Of a DNA stretch of 64,000 bases, positions 1-13,200 are shown piece after piece (positions within the stretch are counted from its first letter, which is position 1; every line of letters starts with the position of its first letter). The DNA is from Eledone cirrhosa. Lineage: Eukaryota > Mollusca > Cephalopoda > Octopoda > Eledonidae. The DNA lies in assembly GCA_964016885.1 (NCBI GenBank), contig OZ024741.1, positions 410,287,464 through 410,351,463 on the forward strand, given 5' to 3'. Both the position numbers and the translations under genes were made by a program. The notes under the pieces were generated by a model. That model saw nothing but the letters and a program-made list of their open reading frames with translations. It was not told the origin of the DNA and did not search any database.

Positions 1-2090
1 ATCTTGTTTAACCCTTTCACTACAACATTTCTAATGTTAGACACTGTCTATGTTGTTTAAACATTTCACTACAATATTTCTAATGCAAGACACTGTCTAT
101 GTTGTTTAACCCTTACATTACCATATTTCTTATGTAAGATACTGTCTATGTTGTGTAACCCTTCCATTACCATATTTATTATTTGAGACCCTCTCTATGT
201 TGTTTAACCCTTTAATTACCATATTTCTACTGTAAGACCATGTCTATGTTGTTTAACACTTTCATTACCTTATTTATAATGTAAGACACCGTCTATGTTG
301 TTTAACCTTTTCACTACCATCTTTAACACTTTCATTACCATATTTCTTATGTAAGACACTGTCTATGTTGTTTAATCCTTTCATTATCATATTTCTAATG
401 TAAGACACTGTCTATGGTGTTTAACCCTTTCATTACCATATTTCTAATGTAAGACTCTGTCTATGTTGTTTAACCCTTTCATTACCATATTTCTAATGTA
501 AGACACTGTCTATGTTGTTTAACCCTTTCATTAGTATATTTCTAATGTAAGACTCTGTCTATGTTGTTTATCCCTTCCATTACTATATTTCTAATGTAAG
601 ACACTGTTTATGTTGTTTAACCCTTCCATTACCATATTTTTAATGTAAGACACTGTCTATGTTGTTTAACCCTTTCATTACCATATTTCTAATGTAAGAC
701 CCTGTCTATGTTGTTTAACCCTTTCATTACCATATTTCTAATGTAAGACACTGTCTATGTTGTTTAACCCTTTCATTACCATATTTCTAATGTAAGAGAC
801 TGTCTATGTTGTTTAACCTTTTCACTACCCTATTTCTAATGTAAGACACTGTCTATGTTGTTTAACCCTTCCATTACCATATTTCTCAAGACTCTGTCTA
901 TGTTGGTTAACCCTTTCATTACCATATTTCTAATGTAATACACTGTCTATGTAGTTTAACCCTTTTACTACCATATTTCTAAATAAAGACACTGTCTATG
1001 TTGTTTAACACTTTCACTACCATATTTCTAATGTAAGACCCTGTCTCTGTTGTTTAACCCTTTCAATACCATATTTCTAATGTAAGACACTGTCTATGTT
1101 GTTTAACCCTTTCAATGCCATATTTCTAATGTAAGACACTGTCTATGTTGTATAACCCTTTCACTACAATATTTCTAATATAAGACCCTGTCTATGTTGT
1201 TTAACCCTTTCATTACCATATTTCTTATGTAAGACACTGTCAATGTTGTTTAACACTTTCACTACAATATTTCTAATGTTAGACACTGTCTATGTTGTTT
1301 AAACCTTTCACTACAATATTTCTAATGCAAGAAACTGTCTATGTTGTTTAACCCTTCCATTACCATATTTCTTATGTAAGACACTGTCTAAGTTGTTTAA
1401 CCCTTTCATTACCATATTTCTAATGAAAGACACTGTCTATGTTGTTTAACCCTTTCATTAGCATATTTCTAACGTAAACACTCTCTATTTTGTTTAACCC
1501 TTTCAATACCATATTTCTAATGTAAGAGACTGTCTATGTTGTTTAACCCTTTCATTACCATATTTCTAATGTAAGAAACTGTCTATGTTTTTTAACCCTT
1601 TCATTACCATATTTCTTATGTAAGACACTGTCTATGTTGTTTAACCCTTCCATTACCATATTTCTAATGTAAGACACTGTCTATGTTGTTTAACCCTTTC
1701 ATTACCATATTTCTAATGTAAGACACTGTCCATGTTGTTTAACCCTTCCATTACCATATTTCTTATGTAAGACACTGTCTATGTTGTTTAACCCTTCCAT
1801 TACCATATTTCTAATGTAAGACACTGTCTATGTTGTTTAACACTTCCATTACCATATTTCTTATGTAAGACACTGTCTATGTTGTGTAACCCTTCCATTA
1901 CCATATTTCTAATGTAAGACACTGTCTATGTTGTTTAACCCTTTCACTACAATATTTCTAATGTAAGACACTGTCTATGTTGTTTAACCCTTTCATTACC
2001 ATATTTCTAATGTAAGACACTGTCTATGTTGTTTAACCTTTTCACTACCATCTTTAACACTTTCATTACCATATTTATTATTTAAGACAC
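1..2090 (+). repeat. Higher-order satellite block A, copy 1
   Basis: This stretch recurs at 5,804-7,893 with a constant offset of 5,803 bp. Rare variants line up in order: ATCTTG with ACAACATTTC at 1 and 5,804, the TTTAATTACC monomer, the CTCAAGAC monomer, the CTGTCAATG monomer near 1,240 and 7,043, and TATTATTTAAGACAC near 2,080 and 7,880. The copies diverge just after that. The left edge is cut by the window, so the true start is unknown. Confidence 0.85.
321..341 (+). repeat. 21-bp truncated monomer (first of many)
   Basis: Here a monomer is reduced to CTTTAACACTTTCATTACCAT, missing 28 bp from ATTTCTAATG to the TATGTTG region. The same junction, ACTACCATCTTTAACA, recurs across the window (near 2,050, 4,420, 6,120, 9,115, 14,818, 25,620, 33,735, 44,510, 47,575, 56,505 and 63,570). 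It therefore arose once and spread by block copying. Confidence 0.85.
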
Positions 2091-3120
2091 TCTCTATGTT
2101 GTTTAACCCTTTCATTACCATATTTCTAATGTAAGACTCTGTCTATGTTGTTTAACCCTTTCATTACCATATTTCTAATGAAAGACACTGTCTATGTTGT
2201 TTAACCCTTTCATTAGTATATTTCTAATGTAAGACTCTGTCTATGTTGTTTAACCCTTCCATTACTCTATTTCTAATGTAAGACACTGTTTATGTTGTTT
2301 AACCCTTCCATTACCATATTTTTAATGTAAGACACTGTCTATGTTGTTTAACCCTTTCATTACCATATTTCTAATGTAAGACCCTGTCTATGTTGTTTAA
2401 CCCTTTCATTACCATATTTCGAATGTAAGACACTGTCTATGTTGTTTAACCCTTTCATTACCATATTTCTAATGTAAGACTCTGTCTATGTTGTTTAACC
2501 CTTTCATTACCATATTTCTAATGTAAGACACTGTCTATGTTGTTTAACCCTTTCATTACCATATTTCTAATGTAAGAGACTGTCTATGTTGTTTAACCTT
2601 TTCACTACCCTATTTCTAATGTAAGACACTGTCTATGTTGTTTAACCCTTCCATTACCATATTTCTCAAGACTCTGTCTATGTTGGTTAACCCTTTCATT
2701 ACCATATTTGTAATGTAAGACACTGTCTATGTAGTTTAACCCTTTTACTACCATATTTCTAAATAAAGACACTGTCTATGTTGTTTAACACTTTCACTAC
2801 CATATTTCTAATGTAAGACCCTGTCTCTGTTGTTTAACCCTTTCATTACCATATTTCTAATGTAAGACACTGTCTATGTTGTTTAACCCTTTCAATGCCA
2901 TATTTCTAATGTAAGACACTGTCTATGTTGTATAACCCTTTCACTACAATATTTCTAATATAAGACCCTGTCTATGTTGTTTAACCCTTTCATTACCATA
3001 TTTCTAATGTAAGACACTGTCTATGTTGTATAACACTTTCACTACAATATTTCTAATGTAAGACCCTGTCTATGTTGTTTAACCCTTCCATTACCATATT
3101 TCTTATGTAAGACACTGTCT

Positions 3121-3768
3121 ATCTTGTTTAACCCTTTCACTACAACATTTCTAATGTTAGACACTGTCTATGTTGTTTAAACCTTTCACTACAATATTTC
3201 TAATGCAAGACACTGTCTATGTTGTTTAACCCTTCCATTACCATATTTCTTATGTAAGATACTGTCGATGTTGTTTAACCCTTTCACTACCATATTTCTA
3301 ATGTAAGACACTGTCTAAGTTGTTTAACCCTTTCATTACTATATTTCTAATGAAAGACACTGTCTATGTTGTTTAACCCTTTCATTACCATATTTCTAAC
3401 GTAAACACTCTCTATGTTGTTTAACCCTTTCAATAACATATTTCTAATGTAAGAGACTGTCTATGTTGTATAACCCTTTCATTACCATATTTCTAATGTA
3501 AGACATTGTCTATGTTGTTTAACCTTTTCATTACCATATTTCTTATGTAAGACACTGTCTATGTTGTTTAACACTTCCATTACCATATTTGTTATGTAAG
3601 ACACTGTCTATGTTGTGTAACCCTTCCATTACCATATTTCTAATGTAAGACACTGTCTATGTTGTTTAACCCTTTCACTACAATATTTCTAATGTAAGAC
3701 ACTGTCTATGTTGTTTAACACTTTCATTACCATATTTCTAATGTAAGACACTGTCTATGTTGTTTAAC
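3121..3768 (+). repeat. Satellite block B, copy 1
   Basis: Matches 9,611-10,258 at a constant offset of 6,490 bp. Shared rare markers include ATCTTG with ACAACATTTC, the AAGATACTGTCGATG monomer (3,257 and 9,747) and the CTAACGTAAACACTCTC monomer. The copies part where the second goes into TTTAACCTTTTCAC. Confidence 0.8.
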
Positions 3769-4099
3769 CCTTTCATTAGTATATTTCTAATGTAAGACTC
3801 TGTCTATGTTGTTTAACCCTTCCATTACTATATTTCTAATGTAAGACACTGTTTATGTTGTTTAACCCTTCCATTACCATATTTTTAATGTAAGACACTG
3901 TCTATGTTGTTTAACCCTTTCATTACCATATTTCTAATGTATGACCCTGTCTATGTTGTTTAACCCTTTCATTACCATATTTCTAATGTAAGACACTGTC
4001 TATGTTGTATAACACTTTCACTACAATATTTCTAATGTAAGACCCTGTCTATGTTGTTTAACCCTTCCATTACCATATTTATTATGTAAGACACTGTCT

Positions 4100-5276
4100 A
4101 TCTTGTTTAACCCTTTCACTACAACATTTCTAATGTTAGACACTGTCTATGTTGTTTAAACATTTCACTACAATATTTCTAATGCAAGACACTGTCTATG
4201 TTGTTTAACCCTTACATTACCATATTTCTTATGTAAGATACTGTCTATGTTGTGTAACCCTTCCATTACCATATTTATTATTTGAGACCCTCTCTATGTT
4301 GTTTAACCCTTTAATTACCATATTTCTACTGTAAGACCATGTCTATGTTGTTTAACACTTTCATTACCTTATTTATAATGTAAGACACCGTCTATGTTGT
4401 TTAACCTTTTCACTACCATCTTTAACACTTTCATTACCATATTTCTTATGTAAGACACTGTCTATGTTGTTTAATCCTTTCATTATCATATTTCTAATGT
4501 AAGACACTGTCTATGGTGTTTAACCCTTTCATTACCATATTTCTAATGTAAGACTCTGTCTATGTTGTTTAACCCTTTCATTACCATATTTCTAATGTAA
4601 GACACTGTCTATGTTGTTTAACCCTTTCATTAGTATATTTCTAATGTAAGACTCTGTCTATGTTGTTTATCCCTTCCATTACTATATTTCTAATGTAAGA
4701 CACTGTTTATGTTGTTTAACCCTTCCATTACCATATTTTTAATGTAAGACACTGTCTATGTTGTTTAACCCTTTCATTACCATATTTCTAATGTAAGACC
4801 CTGTCTATGTTGTTTAACCCTTTCATTACCATATTTCTAATGTAAGACACTGTCTATGTTGTTTAACCCTTTCATTACCATATTTCTAATGTAAGAGACT
4901 GTCTATGTTGTTTAACCTTTTCACTACCCTATTTCTAATGTAAGACACTGTCTATGTTGTTTAACCCTTCCATTACCATATTTCTCAAGACTCTGTCTAT
5001 GTTGGTTAACCCTTTCATTACCATATTTCTAATGTAATACACTGTCTATGTAGTTTAACCCTTTTACTACCATATTTCTAAATAAAGACACTGTCTATGT
5101 TGTTTAACACTTTCACTACCATATTTCTAATGTAAGACCCTGTCTCTGTTGTTTAACCCTTTCAATACCATATTTCTAATGTAAGACACTGTCTATGTTG
5201 TTTAACCCTTTCAATGCCATATTTCTAATGTAAGACACTGTCTATGTTGTATAACCCTTTCACTACAATATTTCTA
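4100..5276 (+). repeat. Higher-order satellite block A, partial copy
   Basis: Matches 1-1,177 with an offset of 4,099 bp, carrying the same ordered variants (ATCTTG/ACAACATTTC, CTCAAGAC, AAATAAAGAC, TCAATGCC). It diverges at about 5,277, where copy 1 has ATATAAGACC and this copy has TGTAAGACAC. The next full copy starts at 5,804, which is 1,704 bp further on. Confidence 0.85.
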
Positions 5277-5803
5277 ATGTAAGACACTGTCTATGTTGTT
5301 TAACACTTCCATTACCATATTTCTTATGTAAGACACTGTCTATGTTGTGTAACCCTTCCATTACCATATTTCTAATGTAAGACACTGTCTATGTTGTTTA
5401 ACCCTTTCACTACAATATTTCTAATGTAAGACACTGTCTATGTTGTTTAACCCTTCCATTACCATATTTCTAATGTAAGACACTGTCTATGTTGTTTAAC
5501 CCTTTAATTACCATATTTCTAATGTAAGACCATGTCTATGTTTTTTAACACTTTCATTACCTTATTTCTAATGTAAGACACCGTCTATGTTGTTTAACCT
5601 TTTCACTACCATCTTTAACACTTTCATTACCATATTTCTAATGTATGACCCTGTCTATGTTGTTTAACCCTTTCATTACCATATTTCTAATGTAAGACAC
5701 TGTCTATGTTGTATAACACTTTCACTATAATATTTCTAATGTAAGACCCTGTCTATGTTGTTTAACCCTTCCATTACCATATTTCTTATGTAAGACACTG
5801 TCT

Positions 5804-7893
5804 ATCTTGTTTAACCCTTTCACTACAACATTTCTAATGTTAGACACTGTCTATGTTGTTTAAACATTTCACTACAATATTTCTAATGCAAGACACTGTC
5901 TATGTTGTTTAACCCTTACACTACCATATTTCTTATGTAAGATACTGTCTATGTTGTGTAACCCTTCCATTACCATATTTATTATTTGAGACCCTCTCTA
6001 TGTTGTTTAACCCTTTAATTACCATATTTCTACTGTAAGACCATGTCTATGTTGTTTAACACTTTCATTACCTTATTTATAATGTAAGACACCGTCTATG
6101 TTGTTTAACCTTTTCACTACCATCTTTAACACTTTCATTACCATATTTCTTATGTAAGACACTGTCTATGTTGTTTAATCCTTTCATTACCATATTTCTA
6201 ATGTAAGACACTGTCTATGGTGTTTAACCCTTTCATTACCATATTTCTAATGTAAGACTCTGTCTATGTTGTTTAACCCTTTCATTACCATATTTCTAAT
6301 GTAAGACACTGTCTATGTTGTTTAACCCTTTCATTAGTATATTTCTAATGTAAGACTCTGTCTATGTTGTTTATCCCTTCCATTACTATATTTCTAATGT
6401 AAGACACTGTTTATGTTGTTTAACCCTTCCATTACCATATTTTTAATGTAAGACACTGTCTATGTTGTTTAACCCTTTCATTACCATATTTCTAATGTAA
6501 GACCCTGTCTATGTTGTTTAACCCTTTCATTACCATATTTCTAATGTAAGACACTGTCTATGTTGTTTAACCCTTTCATTACCATATTTCTAATGTAAGA
6601 GACTGTCTATGTTGTTTAACCTTTTCACTACCCTATTTCTAATGTAAGACACTGTCTATGTTGTTTAACCCTTCCATTACCATATTTCTCAAGACTCTGT
6701 CTATGTTGGTTAACCCTTTCATTACCATATTTCTAATGTAATACACTGTCTATGTAGTTTAACCCTTTTACTACCATATTTCTAAATAAAGACACTGTTT
6801 ATGTTGTGTAACACTTTCACTACCATATTTCTAATGTAAGACCCTGTCTCTGTTGTTTAACCCTTTCAATACCATATTTCTAATGTAAGACACTGTCTGT
6901 GTTGTTTAACCCTTTCAATGCCATATTTCTAATGTAAGACACTGTCTATGTTGTATAACCCTTTCACTACAATATTTCTAATATAAGACCCTGTCTATGT
7001 TGTTTAACCCTTTCATTACCATATTTCTTATGTAAGACACTGTCAATGTTGTTTAACACTTTCACTACAATATTTCTAATGTTAGACACTGTCTATGTTG
7101 TTTAAACCTTTCACTACAATATTTCTAATGCAAGAAACTGTCTATGTTGTTTAACCCTTCCATTACCATATTTCTTATGTAAGACACTGTCTAAGTTGTT
7201 TAACCTTTTCATTACCATATTTCTAATGAAAGACACTGTCTATGTTGTTTAACCCTTTCATTAGCATATTTCTAACGTAAACACTCTCTATTTTGTTTAA
7301 CCCTTTCAATACCATATTTCTAATGTAAGAGACTGTCTATGTTGTTTAACCCTTTCATTACCATATTTCTAATGTAAGAAACTGTCTATGTTTTTTAACC
7401 CTTTCATTACCATATTTCTTATGTAAGACACTGTCTATGTTGTTTAACCCTTCCATTACCATATTTCTAATGTAAGACACTGTCTATGTTGTTTAACCCT
7501 TTCATTACCATATTTCTAATGTAAGACACTGTCTATGTTGTTTAACCCTTCCATTACCATATTTCTTATGTAAGACACTGTCTATGTTGTTTAACCCTTC
7601 CATTACCATATTTCTAATGTAAGACACTGTCTATGTTGTTTAACACTTCCATTACCATATTTCTTATGTAAGACACTGTCTATGTTGTGTAACCCTTCCA
7701 TTACCATATTTCTAATGTAAGACACTGTCTATGTTGTTTAACCCTTTCACTACAATATTTCTAATGTAAGACACTGTCTATGTTGTTTAACCCTTTCATT
7801 ACCATATTTCTAATGTAAGACACTGTCTATGTTGTTTAACCTTTTCACTACCATCTTTAACACTTTCATTACCATATTTATTATTTAAGACAC
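5804..7893 (+). repeat. Higher-order satellite block A, copy 2
   Basis: Offset 5,803 from 1-2,090, with the same order of variants and only scattered point differences visible by eye (for example CTTACACTACC here against CTTACATTACC). The copies separate after TATTATTTAAGACACTC, where this copy continues with a TTTAATTACC monomer. Confidence 0.85.
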
Positions 7894-8852
7894 TCTCTAT
7901 GTTGTTTAACCCTTTAATTACCATATTTCTAATGTAAGACCATGTCTATGTTGTTTAACACTTTCATTACCTTATTTATAATGTAAGACACCGTCTATGT
8001 TGTTTAACCTTTTCACTACCATCTTTAACACTTTCATTACCATATTTCTTATGTAAGACACTGTCTATGTTGTTTAACCCTTTCATTACCATATTTCTAA
8101 TGTAAGACACTGTCTATGTTGTTTAACCCTTTCATTAGTATATTTCTAATGTAAGACTCTGTCTATGTTGTTTAACCCTTCCATTACCATATTTCTCAAG
8201 ACTCTGTCTATGTTGGTTAACCCTTTCATTACCATATTTCTAATGTAATACACTGTCTATGTAGTTTAACCCTTTTACTACCGTATTTCTAAATAAAGAC
8301 ACTGTCTATGTTGCTTAACACTTTCACTACCATATTTCTAATGTAAGACCCTGTCTCTGTTGTTTAACCCTTTCATTACCATATTTCTAATGTAAGACAC
8401 TGTCTATGTTGTTTAACCCTTTCATTGCCATATTTCTAATGTAAGACACTGTCTATGTTGTATAACCCTTTCACTACAATATTTCTAATATAAGACCCTG
8501 TCTATGTTGTTTAACCCTTTCATTACCATATTTCTAATGTAAGAGACTGTCTATGTTGTCTAACCCTTTCATTACCATATTTCTAATGTAAGACATTGTC
8601 TATGTTGTTTAACCTTTTCATTACCATATTTCTTATGTAAGACACTGTCTATGTTGTTTAACACTTCCATTACCATATTTCTTATGTAAGACACTGTCTA
8701 TGTTGTGTAACCCTTCCATTACCATATTTCTAATGTAAGACACTCTCTATGTTGTTTAACCCTTTCACTACAATATTTCTAATGTAAGACACTGTCTATG
8801 TTGTTTAACCCTTTCATTACCATATTTGTAATGTAAGACACTGTCTATGTTG

Positions 8853-9048
8853 TTTAACACTTTCATTACCATATTTATTATTTAAGACCCTCTCTATGTT
8901 GTTTAACCCTTTAATTACCATATTTCCAATGTAAGACCATGTCTATGTTGTTTAACACTTTCATTACCATATTTATTATTTAAGACCCTCTCTATGTTGT
9001 TTAACCCTTTAATTACCATATTTCTAATGTAAGACCATGTCTATGTTG
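8853..9048 (+). repeat. 98-bp two-monomer tandem duplication
   Basis: Two successive copies (8,853-8,950 and 8,951-9,048) of a two-monomer unit made of a TATTATTTAAGACCCTC monomer and a TTTAATTACC/GACCATG monomer. They differ visibly at TTTCCAATG against TTTCTAATG. This is a small local expansion within the array. Confidence 0.85.
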
Positions 9049-9530
9049 TTTAACACTTTCATTACCTTATTTATAATGTAAGACACCGTCTATGTTGTTT
9101 AACCTTTTCACTACCATCTTTAACACTTTCATTACCATATTTCTTATGTAAGACACTGTCTATGTTGTTTAATCCTTTCATTACCATATTTCTAATGTAA
9201 GACACTGTCTATGGTGTTTAACCCTTTCATTACCATATTTCTAATGTAAGACTCTGTCTATGTTGTTTAACCCTTTCATTACCATATTTCTAATGTAAGA
9301 CACTGTCTATGTTGTTTAACCCTTTCATTAGTATATTTCTAATGTAGGACTCTGTCTATGTTGTTTAACCCTTCCATTACTATATTTCTAATGTAAGACA
9401 CTGTTTATGTTGTTTACCCCTTCCATTACCATATTTTTAATGTAAGACACTGTCTATGTTGTTTAACCCTTTCATTACCATATTTCTAATGTAAGACCCT
9501 GTCTATGTTGTTTAACCCTTTCATTACCAT

Positions 9531-9546
9531 ATTTCTAAATTTCTAA
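9531..9546 (+). repeat. 8-bp slip duplication inside a monomer
   Basis: ATTTCTAA occurs twice in direct succession (9,531-9,538 and 9,539-9,546), giving a 57-bp monomer. This looks like a replication-slippage event. Confidence 0.8.
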
Positions 9547-9610
9547 TGTAAGACCCTGTCTATGTTGTTTAACCCTTTCATTACCATATTTCTAATGTAA
9601 GACACTGTCT

Positions 9611-10258
9611 ATCTTGTTTAACCCTTTCACTACAACATTTCTAATGTTAGACACTGTCTATGTTGTTTAAACCTTTCACTACAATATTTCTAATGCAAGA
9701 CACTGTCTATGTTGTTTAACCCTTCCATTACCATATTTCTTATGTAAGATACTGTCGATGTTGTTTAACCCTTTCACTACCATATTTCTAATGTAAGACA
9801 CTGTCTAAGTTGTTTAACCCTTTCATTACCATATTTCTAATGAAAGACACTGTCTATGTTGTTTAACCCTTTCATTACCATATTTCTAACGTAAACACTC
9901 TCTATGTTGTTTAACCCTTTCAATACCATATTTCTAATGTAAGAGACTGTCTATGTTGTCTAACCCTTTCATTACCATATTTCTAATGTAAGACATTGTC
10001 TATGTTGTTTAACCTTTTCATTACCATATTTCTTATGTAAGACACTGTCTATGTTGTTTAACACTTCCATTACCATATTTCTTATGTAAGACACTGTCTA
10101 TGTTGTGTAACCCTTCCATTACCATATTTCTAATGTAAGACACTGTCTATGTTGTTTAACCCTTTCACTACAATATTTCTAATGTAAGACACTGTCTATG
10201 TTGTTTAACCCTTTCATTACCATATTTCTAATGTAAGACACTGTCTATGTTGTTTAAC
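9611..10258 (+). repeat. Satellite block B, copy 2
   Basis: Second copy of the block at 3,121-3,768 (offset 6,490 bp), recognised by the same ordered monomer variants, including AAGATACTGTCGATG and CTAACGTAAACAC. Confidence 0.8.
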
Positions 10259-13200
10259 CTTTTCACTACCATCTTTAACACTTTCATTACCATATTTATT
10301 ATTTAAGACCCTCTCTATGTTGTTTAACCCTTTAATTACCATATTTCTAATGTAAGACCATGTCTATGTTGTTTAACACTTTCATTACCTTATTTATAAT
10401 GTAAGACACCGTCTATGTTGTTTAACCTTTTCACTACCATCTTTAACACTTTCATTACCATATTTCTTATGTAAGACACTGTCTATGTTGTTTAATCCTT
10501 TCATTACCATATTTCTAATGTAAGACACTGTCTATGGTGTTTAACCCTTTCATTACCATATTTCTAATGTAAGACTCTGTCTATGTTGTTTAACCCTTTC
10601 ATTACCATATTTCTAATGTAAGACACTGCCTATGTTGTTTAACCCTTTCATTAGTATATTTCTAATGTAAGACTCTGTCTATGTTGTTTAACCCTTCCAT
10701 TACTATATTTCTAATGTAAGACACTGTTTATGTTGTTTAACCCTTCCATTACCATATTTTTAATGTAAGACACTGTCTATGTTGTTTAACCCTTTCATTA
10801 CCATATTTCTAATGTAAGACCCTGTCTATGTTGTTTAACCCTTTCATTACCATATTTCTAATGTAAGACACTGTCTATGTTGTATATCACTTTCACTACA
10901 ATATTTCTAATGTAAGACCCTGTCTATGTTGTTTAACCCTTCCATTACCATATTTCTTATGCAAGACACTGTCTATCTTGTTTAACCCTTTCACTACAAC
11001 ATTTCTAATGTTAGACACTATCTATGTTGTTTAAACATTTCACTACAATATTTCTAATGCAAGACACTGTCTATGTTGTTTAACCCTTCCATTACCATAT
11101 TTCTTATGTAAGATACTGTCGATGTTGTTTAACCCTTTCACTACCATATTTCTAATGTAAGACACTGTCTAAGTTGTTTAACCCTTTCATTACCATATTT
11201 CTAATGAAGGACATTGTCGATGTTGTTTAACCCTTTCAGTACCATATTTCTAATGTAAGGCACTGTCTATGTTGTTTAACCCTTTCAATGCCATATTTCT
11301 AATGTAAGAAACTCTCTATGTTGTTTAACACTTTCATTACCATATTTCTAATGTAAGACATTGTCTATGTTGTTTAACCTTTTCATTACCATATTTCTTA
11401 TGTAAGACACTGTCTATGTTCTTTAACCCTTCCATTACCATATTTCTAATGTAAGAGACTGTCTATGTTGTTTAACCCTTTCATTACCATATTTCTAATG
11501 TAAGACACTGTCTATGTTGTTTAATGCTTTCATTACCATATTTCTAATGTAAGACTCTGTCTATGTTGTTTAACCCTCCCATTACCATATTTCTAATGTA
11601 AGACACTGTTTATGTTGTTTAACCCTTCCATTACCATATTTTTAATGTAAGACACTGTCTATGTTGTTTAACACTTTCATTACCATATTTCTAATGTAAG
11701 AGACTGTCTATGTTGTTTAACCATTTCACTACCCTATTTCTAATGTAAGACACTGTCTATGTTGTTTAAGCCTTTCATTACCATATTTCTAATGAAAGAC
11801 ACTGTCTATGTTGTTTAGCCCTTTCATTACCATATTTCTAATGAAAGACACTGTCTATGTTGTTTAACCCTTTCATTACCAAATTTCTAATGTAAGAGAA
11901 TGTCTATGTTGTTTAACCCTTTCATTACCATATTTCTAATGAAAGACACTGTCTATGTTGTTTAGCCCTTTCATTACCATATTTATAATGAAAGACACTG
12001 TCTATGTTGTTTAACCCTTTCATTACCATATTTTCTATGTAAACACTGTCTATGTTGTTTAACCCTTTCATTACCATAATTCTAATGAAAGACATTGTCT
12101 ATGTTGTTTAACCCTTCCATTACCATATTTTTAATCTAAGACACTGTCTATGTATATTTAACCCTTTCATTACTATACTTCTAATGTAAGACACTGTCTA
12201 TGTTGTTTAACCCTTCCATTACCATATTTCTAATGTAAGAGACTGTCTATGTTGTTTAACCCTTTCATTACCATATTTGTAATATAAGAGACGGTCTATG
12301 TTGTTTAACCCTTTCATTGCCATATTTCTAATGTAAGACACTGTCTATGTTGTTTAACCCTTTCATTGCGATGTTTCTAATGTAAGACACTCTCTATGTT
12401 GTTTAACCCTTCCATTACCATATTTCTAATGTAAGACACTGTTTATATTGTTTAACCCTTTCATTACCATATTTCTTATGTAAGAGACTGTCTATGTTGT
12501 TTAATCCTTTCATTACCATATTTCTAATGTAAGACACTGTCTATGTTGTTTAACCCTTTCATTACCATATTTCTAATGTAAGACACTGTCTATGTTGTTT
12601 AATCCTTTCATTACCATATTTCTAATGAAAGACACTGTCTATGTTGTTTAACCCTTTCATTACCATATTTCTAATGTAAGACACTGTCTATGTTGCTTAA
12701 CCCTTTCATTACCATATTTCTAATGTAAGACCCTGTCTATGTTGTTTAACTCTTTCATTACCATATTTCTAATGTAAGACAGTGTCTATGTTGTCTAACC
12801 CTTCCATTACCACATTTCTAATGTAAGAAACTGTCTATGTTGTTTAACCCTTTCATTACCATATTTCTAATGAAAGACACTGTTTATATTGTTTAACCCT
12901 TTGATTACCATATTTCTAATGTAAGACCCTGTCTATGTTGTTTAACTCTTTCATTACCATATTTCTAATGTAAGACAGTGTTTATATTGTTTAACCCTTT
13001 GATTACCATATTTCTAATGTAAGACCCTGTCTATGTTGTTTAACCCTTTCATTACCATATTTCTAATGTAATACACTGCCTATGTAGTTTAACCCTTTTA
13101 CTACCATATTTCTAATGAAAGACACTGTCTATGTCGTTTAACACTTTCACTACCATATTTCTAATGTAAGACCCTGTCTATGTTGTTTAACCCTTTCATT

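Noticed and set aside
5804..7508. Link between the 1,704-bp spacing of block A copies (4,100 to 5,804) and the 1,704-bp length of LINE 2
   Set aside because: Coincidence of numbers. The spacing is pure satellite with no LINE sequence.
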